DNA from: Actinomycetes bacterium
Lineage (GTDB): Bacteria > Actinomycetota > Actinomycetes > Streptosporangiales > Streptosporangiaceae
Direction: 5' to 3'
DNA length: 5,657 nucleotides
NCBI GenBank assembly: GCA_023425615.1
Contig: JAFACJ010000437.1
Span: 1-5,657 of the forward strand
Part shown: piece by piece, positions 1-5,566 of the stretch
Layout: each line of letters opens with the position of its first letter
Position numbering within the stretch: position 1 is the first letter of the stretch
Notes under the pieces: generated by a model
The model's input: only the letters and a program-made list of their open reading frames with translations
The model's database searches: none
What the model was told of the DNA's origin: nothing
Made by a program: the position numbers and the translations under genes

Positions 1-869
1 GTGACCCGCCGCAGCCGCTCGCGGGGCTCGACCTCCCCGGGGAAGACGCGCTTGACGCCGTCGCCCAGTGCCGACTCGATGACCCGGATGTCGCGGATGA
101 GGTGCTGGAGGCCGGTCGGCTCCAGCGAGGCGGCGTGGTCGGATCCCCACATGGTGCGGTCCAGGGTGATGTGGCGTTCGACGGCGCACGCGCCGAGGGT
201 GACGGCGGCGAGGCTGATCTGCAGGCCGCGCTCGTGCCCGGAGTAGCCGACGGGGACGCCGTAGCGCTCGCGCAGGGTGTCGATGGTGCGGAGGTTGGCC
301 TCCTCGGCCGGCAGCGGGTAGGTGGAGGTGGCGTGCAGGATCACCAGGCGCTCGGTGCCGAGGATCTCCACCGCCTCGTCGATCTCCGCCAGCTCCGACA
401 TGCCCGTCGACAGGATGATCGGCTTGCCGGTGGACGCCAGGAAGCGCAGCAGTTCGCGGTCGGTGATGGACGCCGAGGCGACCTTGTGCGTGACGACGTC
501 GAACTTCTCCAGGAACTCCGCCGACGGCACGTCCCAGGGGGAGGCGAACCACTGGAGGCCGCGCCGGGCGCAGTACTCGTCGATCTCGGCGTACTCGGCC
601 TCGCCGAACTCCACCCGGTGCTTGTACTCCAGATAGGTCATCTCGCCCCAGGGGGTGGCGCGCATCCTGCCCTGCTGCTCGGGCGGGACGCAGATCTCAG
701 GAGTGCGCTTCTGGAACTTGACGGCGTCGCATCCGGCGTTGGCGGCGACGTCGATGAGCTGGCGGGCGATCGCCATGTCGCCGTTGTGGTTGATGCCGAT
801 CTCGCCGATCACATAGACCGGCTGCCCGGGACCGACCAGACGGTCACCGATCTTCACAGAAGCGGACAT
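1..869 (-). CDS. neuB: NeuB-family N-acetylneuraminate (nonulosonate) synthase, 3' end cut by window edge
   Basis: The 289 visible codons encode a sialic-acid-synthase TIM barrel. The family condenses phosphoenolpyruvate with ManNAc, mannose or a related C6 sugar (free or 6-phosphate) to give a nine-carbon ulosonic acid in the cytoplasm. Visible motifs are GEIGINHNGD (residues 22-31), DAVKFQ (48-53), FASPWD (108-113), ILSTGMS (152-158), STYP (182-185), GYSGHE (208-213) and ERHITLDR (231-238). His212 and His233 fit the two metal-binding histidines of Neisseria NeuB. The ATG at 869 lies 1 nt after the cytidylyltransferase stop, with GAAGGT 7 nt upstream, so the two are translationally coupled. 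The reading frame is still open at position 1. The missing part could be a C-terminal SAF (antifreeze-like) domain, or only a few residues: the MWGSD segment (240-244) and the terminal LGDGVKR...RLRRV resemble short family members that end about here (from memory). The exact product (Neu5Ac, Kdn, Pse or Leg) cannot be told. Confidence 0.93.
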   Translation of the reverse strand, partial: MSASVKIGDRLVGPGQPVYVIGEIGINHNGDMAIARQLIDVAANAGCDAVKFQKRTPEICVPPEQQGRMRATPWGEMTYLEYKHRVEFGEAEYAEIDEYCARRGLQWFASPWDVPSAEFLEKFDVVTHKVASASITDRELLRFLASTGKPIILSTGMSELAEIDEAVEILGTERLVILHATSTYPLPAEEANLRTIDTLRERYGVPVGYSGHERGLQISLAAVTLGACAVERHITLDRTMWGSDHAASLEPTGLQHLIRDIRVIESALGDGVKRVFPGEVEPRERLRRV

Positions 870-870
870 A

Positions 871-2028
871 TTACTTACCTTCGTTCGGAAGAGCCTTGCT
901 CTGCAGGATGAGTTCGCACGCTTCGCGGACCGCGCCCCCGCCGCCCGGGCGGGTGAGCACCAGCCGCGCCGCCGCCAGGACCTCCGGATGGGATCCCGGC
1001 ACCGCGATCGGCCACCCCACCAGGGTGAGGCAGCCGAGGTCGTTCAGGTCGTTGCCGATGTAGGCGGCGCGCCGCGGGTCGAGCCCCGCGTCGTGCAGCC
1101 ACTTGGCCAGGGCCGTCGCCTTGTCGGCGATCCCGTGCAGGACGGGGACGCCGAGCTTGCGGGCACGTGCCGCGACCACCGGGTTGGTCTCGGTGGACAG
1201 GATGAGGAAGGGGACGCCCGCCCTGGTCAGCCGGGCGACGCCGAGGCCGTCCTCCCGCGACACCGACACCGTCTCGGTGCCGTCCTGGCGCACCTGGACC
1301 CGGTCGTCGGTGTGCACCCCGTCGAAGTCGGTGACCAGCACGTCGACGTCCAGCGGCTCGGGCCGCGCGGCCAGCGGCGCGAGGGCGCGGGCGAGGTCGA
1401 GGTCGGCGGGCGTGTCGATCTCGACGGCGTGCGCGGAGGGGACGGCGTGCACGCCGATCCTGCCGAAGAAGCGGTGCCCGTGCTCCAGCAGGCCGTCCGT
1501 GCGCATCACATAGAACCCGCCGGTCTCCCGGTAGTGCGGGGCGCGGTCCTGGCGGCGCGGCCGGAAGGAGGCGCTGTGCCCGACCCCCTTCACCCCCTCC
1601 GCGCCCTCGGTCCACTGGAACTCGTGCGACTCCAGCGCGGAGAACACCACGTCGGACTCCCCGTCGAGCACCTGCCGGACGGCGGCGTCGAGGTCGGCGG
1701 GGTCCACGAACGGCGAGGTGCACTGCAGGAAGACGGTGACCTCGGGCCGCTCGGCGAGCTGGGACAGGGCGTGCAGCAGCGCGGACTCGGAGGTGGCGGT
1801 GTCGCCGCCGAGCTCCTCGGGCCGTACCACGATCCGCGCGCCCGCCTCGCGGGCGGCGGCGGCGATCTCCGCGTCGTCGGTGGAGACCAGCACCCCTTCG
1901 ACGGACCGGGCGAGCCGGGCGGCGCGGACGGCCCTGACCACCAGCGGGACACCGCCCACCCGGGCCAGGTTCTTGCCGGGCACACCCTTGGAACCGCCAC
2001 GGGCGGGGATCACACAGACGACACGCAC
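871..2028 (-). CDS. neuA: Bifunctional CMP-nonulosonate (sialic acid) cytidylyltransferase / KdsC-type HAD phosphatase
   Basis: This 385-residue fusion activates a nonulosonic acid with CTP to the CMP-sugar, the donor for glycosyltransferases. The N-terminal domain (1-215) has the CMP-NeuAc synthetase signature IPARGGSKGVPGKN (7-20), STDDAEIA (49-56), LQCTSPF (101-107), a conserved RETGGFY (167-173) and the metal site VEIDTP (202-207; Glu203, Asp205). The C-terminal domain (228-385) is a capless C0 HAD phosphatase like KdsC: DFDGVHTDD (234-242, nucleophile Asp234 and acid Asp236), LST (277-279), Lys303 in ADKATAL, GNDLND (325-330), and a GGGGAVRE tail (362-369) of the kind that closes a neighbouring active site in KdsC. 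All four HAD motifs look intact, so it is probably active on a 9-phosphate; in animal CMAS the equivalent domain is mainly structural. The start is GTG at 2028, with GAGGT 6 nt upstream. The gene follows the GT39 gene by 80 bp and ends 1 nt before neuB. The precise sugar is unknown. Confidence 0.93.
   Translation of the reverse strand: MRVVCVIPARGGSKGVPGKNLARVGGVPLVVRAVRAARLARSVEGVLVSTDDAEIAAAAREAGARIVVRPEELGGDTATSESALLHALSQLAERPEVTVFLQCTSPFVDPADLDAAVRQVLDGESDVVFSALESHEFQWTEGAEGVKGVGHSASFRPRRQDRAPHYRETGGFYVMRTDGLLEHGHRFFGRIGVHAVPSAHAVEIDTPADLDLARALAPLAARPEPLDVDVLVTDFDGVHTDDRVQVRQDGTETVSVSREDGLGVARLTRAGVPFLILSTETNPVVAARARKLGVPVLHGIADKATALAKWLHDAGLDPRRAAYIGNDLNDLGCLTLVGWPIAVPGSHPEVLAAARLVLTRPGGGGAVREACELILQSKALPNEGK
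877..882 (-). promoter_or_regulatory. Ribosome binding site for neuB, inside the end of neuA
   Basis: On the minus strand GAAGGT lies 7 nt upstream of the ATG at 869. It falls within the last sense codons of neuA (Glu-Gly-Lys-stop), so a ribosome finishing neuA can restart on neuB directly. This fixes the neuB start and argues for fixed stoichiometry of the two enzymes. Confidence 0.75.
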
Positions 2029-2108
2029 GCGTTTACCTCACGGACACCACCCGATGCTTCGGGCACAGGTCTCCAAGCTAGGGACCGCGGGTGACCCCGT
2101 GCGCACGC
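2029..2108 (-). other. 80-bp gap between the GT39 gene and neuA
   Basis: The gap holds the neuA ribosome binding site and a small perfect inverted repeat: five base pairs CCCGA/TCGGG around a 4-nt loop (2050-2063). It has no T-run after it, so it does not look like an intrinsic terminator. A TAGCTT hexamer (2075-2080, minus strand) fits the minimal TAnnnT form of a -10 box, but no convincing -35 precedes it. Read-through from the GT39 gene, perhaps with a weak internal promoter, is the simplest reading. Confidence 0.4.
2035..2039 (-). promoter_or_regulatory. Ribosome binding site for neuA (supports GTG start)
   Basis: On the minus strand the sequence reads TGAGGTAAACGC then GTG. GAGGT lies 6 nt from the GTG at 2028. 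The predicted protein then begins MRVVCVIPARGG, the usual N-terminus of this family directly before the nucleotide-binding loop, so the GTG is well supported. Confidence 0.75.
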
Positions 2109-3536
2109 TCAGGTGAACGGGGAGCGGCGTTCGTATAGATGGACGGAACCGCCCTTGAACAGCCATCGGCCCGTCCGCGTCCACTCGGCGCGGTTCCAGG
2201 GCAGCAGCACCTCCTTGACCGCGTCGGCGCCGGCCGCGGTGTTCGAGGAGGGCTTGCGGGAGTGGTCGACGTACAGGACGCGCTGGACGCCCGCCAGCCT
2301 CGCCTCGAACTGCTCCCAGGGCGCCTCGACCCCGTCCAGGCCGTCGTCGGGGCGGAGGGCCAGGGCGTCGTTCAGGCCGCGGTAGGCGTCCGGGTACGCC
2401 GCCATGGCGCGCCGCGAGCTGGTGTAGTGGAAGACGATGGCGTCGCCCGGCCGGCGCTCGGCACTGATGATCGCGGCGAGCGCCCGCAGGTCGTCGGCGC
2501 GCTCGGAGGGCCGTCTGATCCGCTCGTGGGCGGGGACCGTCAGCAGCGCGGCGGCCAGCAGCACCGGTATCCCCGCCGACCAGCGCAGCCTGTCCATGCC
2601 CGCGGCCGTCAGCAGCGCCACGGCCGGGAGGCAGAACAGGAGGTAGCGAAAGACGTAGAGGGGGCTCCAGAGGGAGACCACGAGCAGGACGGCCGGCGGG
2701 AGGAGCATCCAGGGGGCGGCGGCCCGCCACAGCCCGGCGTCGCGGCCGAGCAGGATGAGCACCACGCTCATGGCGAAGAAGCCGGGGGTGCCGGCCAGGT
2801 TGTCCAGCAGGTCGGTGATGGCGCCCGCGTCGGGCGGCTCGATCCAGCCGACCTGGCCGCTCTGCGGGAGGGCGACGGCGGCCAGCGGGAGGCAGGGCGC
2901 CAGCGCGGCTCCGGCGGCGGCGGCCCAGCGCAGCAGGAGCCGCCGGTCCCGGTGCAGGAGGACGGTGATGAGGTGGGCGGGCACCAGGAGCAGGGCGAAC
3001 AGGTGGAGCAGCCCGAGGAGGCCGACCGTCAGGGCGTAGGCGGTGTACACCGAGCACCGGGTGAAGGGCGGCTTCTCCTGCACTGCGCGGACCAGGAACA
3101 GGGTGGCCAGGGCGGCCAGGCCGGTGGTGAGCGTGTACTGCCGAGCCTCCTGGGCGTAGCGGCTGAGGGCGGGGGAGATCGCCACCAGGAGCCCCGCGTA
3201 CAGGCCGATGCGCGCTCCGCCGAGCCTGCGGCCGATTGCGGCCGTCGCGCCCGCCGCCAGCACCGCTCCGAGTACCGAGGGGGCGCGCAGGACCGTCTCG
3301 CCGGTGCCGAACAGCCGGGCGAGCCCGTTCATGAGCAGGTAGTAGAGCCCGTGCACCGCGTCGATCTGGCCGAGCACCGCGAAGAAGGAGCCGAGGGGGC
3401 GGCGTGCCATGCCCGCGGTGACCGCCTCGTCGCGCCAGAGCGCCGGCCGGTCCAGTCCGGCGATGGTGATCACCAGGGTGAGGAGGGCCGGGAGTAGCAC
3501 GACCAGCGCCGGGGTACGGTGTCGTACAGCCGACAT
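2109..3536 (-). CDS. GT39 / GT-C family polyprenyl-phosphate-dependent membrane glycosyltransferase
   Basis: This 475-residue multi-spanning membrane protein is of the PMT/ArnT-like GT-C class, which transfers a sugar from a polyprenyl-phosphate carrier outside the membrane. After a first membrane segment (about 9-27) comes the outward loop with the catalytic acidic pair WRDEAVT (34-40; Asp36, Glu37), then QIDAVHGLYYLLM (57-69), the actinobacterial variant of the DxHPPLYY element, and RYAQEARQY (126-134). More hydrophobic helices follow (for example 86-101, 110-123, 136-150, 164-192, 203-222, 252-264, 274-289, 297-312, 321-335), including SPLYVFRYLL (291-300). A soluble domain of about 130 residues ends in WLFKGGSVHLYER (458-470). 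I chose the ATG at 3536 because MSAVRHR leads straight into the first helix, although it lacks a clear Shine-Dalgarno. A GTG at 3554, with AGGG 6 nt upstream, would add six residues. The acceptor and sugar are unknown. It is probably the first gene of the unit with neuA and neuB. Confidence 0.85.
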   Translation of the reverse strand: MSAVRHRTPALVVLLPALLTLVITIAGLDRPALWRDEAVTAGMARRPLGSFFAVLGQIDAVHGLYYLLMNGLARLFGTGETVLRAPSVLGAVLAAGATAAIGRRLGGARIGLYAGLLVAISPALSRYAQEARQYTLTTGLAALATLFLVRAVQEKPPFTRCSVYTAYALTVGLLGLLHLFALLLVPAHLITVLLHRDRRLLLRWAAAAGAALAPCLPLAAVALPQSGQVGWIEPPDAGAITDLLDNLAGTPGFFAMSVVLILLGRDAGLWRAAAPWMLLPPAVLLVVSLWSPLYVFRYLLFCLPAVALLTAAGMDRLRWSAGIPVLLAAALLTVPAHERIRRPSERADDLRALAAIISAERRPGDAIVFHYTSSRRAMAAYPDAYRGLNDALALRPDDGLDGVEAPWEQFEARLAGVQRVLYVDHSRKPSSNTAAGADAVKEVLLPWNRAEWTRTGRWLFKGGSVHLYERRSPFT

Positions 3537-3664
3537 CGCGGGCAAAGTGGGCACGCAGGACCCTACCGCCCCGTGTCGGTAATGATCACCTTGAAGAGAC
3601 CCCTTCGCCAATCTCCGGGGGTGGGGCTAATGTGCTCCTGCTCCCGTGTGACAGGAATTCTCGC
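3537..3664. promoter_or_regulatory. Divergent intergenic region with putative promoters for the GT39 and GT2 genes
   Basis: This 128-bp region separates two divergently transcribed genes and is visibly less GC-rich than the coding sequence. Leftward, TAGGGT (3560-3565 on the minus strand) fits the minimal TAnnnT -10 form; TGATCA (3583-3588) sits 17 nt before it but matches the -35 consensus poorly. Rightward, TAATGT (3628-3633) could be a -10, with TTCGCC (3604-3609) 18 nt before it. A 13-bp imperfect palindrome, GGT-x-AT-G-AT-x-ACC (3578-3590), lies between the two and could be an operator. The promoter assignments are weak pattern matches; the divergent arrangement itself is certain. Confidence 0.45.
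3653..3657 (+). promoter_or_regulatory. Ribosome binding site for the GT2 gene (decides the GTG start)
   Basis: AGGAA lies 7 nt before the GTG at 3665. Choosing this start puts the GT-A signature VSVIVPVYN six residues from the N-terminus, as is usual for GT2 enzymes. An upstream in-frame GTG at 3632 lacks a ribosome binding site and would add an unlikely 11-residue leader. Confidence 0.7.
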
Positions 3665-5566
3665 GTGCCACAGCCCAGAGTCAGCGTGATCGTCCCGGTC
3701 TACAACTGCCGGACGACGCTGAGACGTTGCGTCGAGTCGGTGTTCGAGCAGACCCTTGCCGATCTCGAACTGATCTGTGTGGACGACGGGTCGACCGACG
3801 GGAGCCGCGGCCTGCTCGCCTCCTACGAGGACCCGCGTCTCATCGTCAGGCACCAGCCGAACTCCGGCGGCCCCGGAGCACCCCGCAACGTCGGGCTGAC
3901 CCTGGCCACCGGTGAGTTCATCCAGTTCCTCGACGCCGATGACTGGCTCGACCCCCGCGCCCTGGAACTGATGGTCGAGATGGCCGAGGCGAACGGCACC
4001 GACATCGTCATCGGGAAGTACGTCGGAGTCGGCCGGAAAGTTCCCAAGCGTTTGTTCCACCGGACCGTCGCGAGCACCACGGTCCACGACAACCCGCCCG
4101 ACCTGTACGCCAGCCTCGCGCCGCTGAAGCTGTTCCGGCGCGACCTGATCAAGGATCTGAGGTTCGCCGAGGGGCTGCTGTCGCACGAGGACCAGGAGTT
4201 CACGGCACGCGCCTACTTCCGGGCCGGCGGGGTGAGCGTGCTGGCCGACCACGACTGCTACTTCTGGGTCGAGCGCGAGGACGGCACCAGCGTCATGCAG
4301 CAGGGCGGCGCGCCCGACCTCGACTTCTTCCCCGCCATCGGCAGGGTGATGCGGGTGGTGGAGGAGCACACCGAGCCGGGCCCCGTCCGCGACCGGATGC
4401 TGCGGCGCAACTTCCGCGAGGAGGTCATGCCGCGGTTCGGCGCCGCCTACCTGGCCGCGGACGCCGAGGCGCGCGCGGTCACCGAGGAGGGGGCGCTGCG
4501 CCTCATCCGCGCCCACCTCACCCCCGGGATCACCGAGGCGATGGCGCCGTTCTTCCGGCAGGTGGCGCACTGCCTGCAACACGGCCGCCAGGAACTGCTG
4601 CCGGAGCTCGTCGCCTGGCGGGAAGCGGGCGGCACCCCGCCTCTGGTGGCCAGAGGTGGCCGCGTCTATGAGGCGACGCCGGGATTCGGTGAGCTGCCGG
4701 ACTCCTGCTACGACGTCACCGAACGGCTGCCGTTCCAGTGCGAGCTGATCCGCATGGAGTGGGAGGGCCGCATCCTGCGGCTGGAGCTGAAGGCGGACCT
4801 GCCGGGCGGCCGGTTCAGCGGCCCGGTGCTGACGCTGCGCCGCCGCGGCCAGGAGGGCGTCGTGCACACCGTCCCGCTCAGCGGGGACCGCGAACTCACC
4901 GCGGTGGTGGACCTCGCCGCCTTCCGCTTCGCCAAGGGCCGCTGGGACGTGTCGGTCGGCGCGAAGCTGGGGGAGGTGGAGATCTCCACCCGGCTGGCCG
5001 TCGGGGAGGCGGCGCTGCCCGGCGCGCTGCTCCTGCCGGTGGACGGCGGCAGGCCGCTGGTGCGGCCCTACGCCACCGACTTCGGCAACCTGAGCCTGGA
5101 GGCGGGGACGGGCGGCACCGCGCCCTCCCGGCGCGCCTCGGCCACGGTGACCGGGGGCAGACTGGTGATCGGCGGCCGCTTCCCGCTCGGCGGCGGCCTC
5201 GACCTGCGGGTGCTGGCACGGCTGCGCGGCGAGGAGACCGTGTGGGAGGCGCCCGCCCACACCGACGGCGCCTCCTTCACCGCGGAACTGCCGCTGCGCG
5301 GCCTGCCCAAGGGGACCTGGCGGCTGGAGTACGAGATCGAAGGCCCGGACGGCAAGGTCGGCGGCGTGTTCGACCCGGGACGGCTCACCGGGGGCCGGGT
5401 GGGCCTGCGCCGGTTCGCCAAGCCCTACCGGACCAGCAAGGGGCGGCTCGCCGTCCACATCGGGGACCGGCCGCTCCAGCAGGCGGTGCCGGCGCTGCTG
5501 CACGGCCTCGCCCGGCGGATCATACGGCTCACTCCCGCACGTACAGCGCGAGGTAGCCGCCCTTGA
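3665..5566 (+). CDS. GT2-family glycosyltransferase with two C-terminal beta-rich units, likely wall-polymer assembly
   Basis: This 633-residue cytoplasmic glycosyltransferase has no membrane segment or signal peptide. The GT-A catalytic domain (about 1-215) shows VSVIVPVYN (6-14), ICVDDGSTDGS (37-47), NSGGPGAPRNVGL (66-78), the metal-binding FLDADDW (88-94) and HEDQEF (174-179), which holds the likely catalytic-base region. A helical middle part (about 220-320) follows. Two beta-rich units, at about 353-447 and 490-575, share a G-R-L-x-L opening and a late K-G-x-W strand (KGRWDV at 424-429, KGTWRL at 549-554). The protein ends in a basic tail. The arrangement resembles actinobacterial teichoic-acid glycosyltransferases with TarS-like linker and C-terminal modules that aid polymer binding or oligomerisation; I rate that as probable, not proven. 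Donor and acceptor are unknown, and it is not recognisable as a CMP-sugar transferase. It is divergent from the GT39-neuA-neuB unit, and its 3' end overlaps the next leftward gene by 38 bp. Confidence 0.88.
   Translation: MPQPRVSVIVPVYNCRTTLRRCVESVFEQTLADLELICVDDGSTDGSRGLLASYEDPRLIVRHQPNSGGPGAPRNVGLTLATGEFIQFLDADDWLDPRALELMVEMAEANGTDIVIGKYVGVGRKVPKRLFHRTVASTTVHDNPPDLYASLAPLKLFRRDLIKDLRFAEGLLSHEDQEFTARAYFRAGGVSVLADHDCYFWVEREDGTSVMQQGGAPDLDFFPAIGRVMRVVEEHTEPGPVRDRMLRRNFREEVMPRFGAAYLAADAEARAVTEEGALRLIRAHLTPGITEAMAPFFRQVAHCLQHGRQELLPELVAWREAGGTPPLVARGGRVYEATPGFGELPDSCYDVTERLPFQCELIRMEWEGRILRLELKADLPGGRFSGPVLTLRRRGQEGVVHTVPLSGDRELTAVVDLAAFRFAKGRWDVSVGAKLGEVEISTRLAVGEAALPGALLLPVDGGRPLVRPYATDFGNLSLEAGTGGTAPSRRASATVTGGRLVIGGRFPLGGGLDLRVLARLRGEETVWEAPAHTDGASFTAELPLRGLPKGTWRLEYEIEGPDGKVGGVFDPGRLTGGRVGLRRFAKPYRTSKGRLAVHIGDRPLQQAVPALLHGLARRIIRLTPARTARGSRP

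Noticed and set aside
102..911. Plus-strand open frame of 269 codons opposite neuB
   Set aside because: The minus strand encodes all the conserved NeuB motifs through this stretch. The plus-strand frame has none and runs past the neuB/neuA junction.
2050..2063. Hairpin CCCGA/TCGGG upstream of neuA as a terminator
   Set aside because: It has only five base pairs and no following T-run. It lies within a likely co-transcribed unit.
988..2094. Plus-strand open frame of 368 codons opposite neuA
   Set aside because: It is antisense to the cytidylyltransferase/HAD fusion, has low-complexity Gly/Val/Arg/His composition and no motif.
2038..3057. Minus-strand frame of 339 codons overlapping the GT39 gene in another phase
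   Set aside because: It is Pro/Arg/Ala-rich out-of-phase reading of the GT39 gene. The membrane helices and catalytic motifs are all in the other frame.
2139..3497. Plus-strand open frame of 452 codons opposite the GT39 gene
   Set aside because: It is a shadow of the membrane protein on the other strand, with a Gln/Gly/Arg/Glu-rich composition and no domain or convincing ribosome site.
3537..3611. TTG start at 3611 for the GT39 protein
   Set aside because: The added 25 residues are not hydrophobic, have no family resemblance and use a rare start codon. The ATG at 3536 or the GTG at 3554 fits better.
3632..3664. Upstream GTG (3632) as the GT2 start
   Set aside because: It has no ribosome binding site in front and overlaps the TAATGT promoter candidate. 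The GTG at 3665 has AGGAA at proper spacing and gives a typical GT2 N-terminus.
3563..5503. Very long minus-strand open frame (646 codons) opposite the GT2 gene
   Set aside because: It is antisense to a clear GT2 enzyme. Its translation is rich in Arg, Gly, Ala, Gln, His and Val with no recognisable domain, as expected from the complement of a high-GC gene with G/C at the third codon position.
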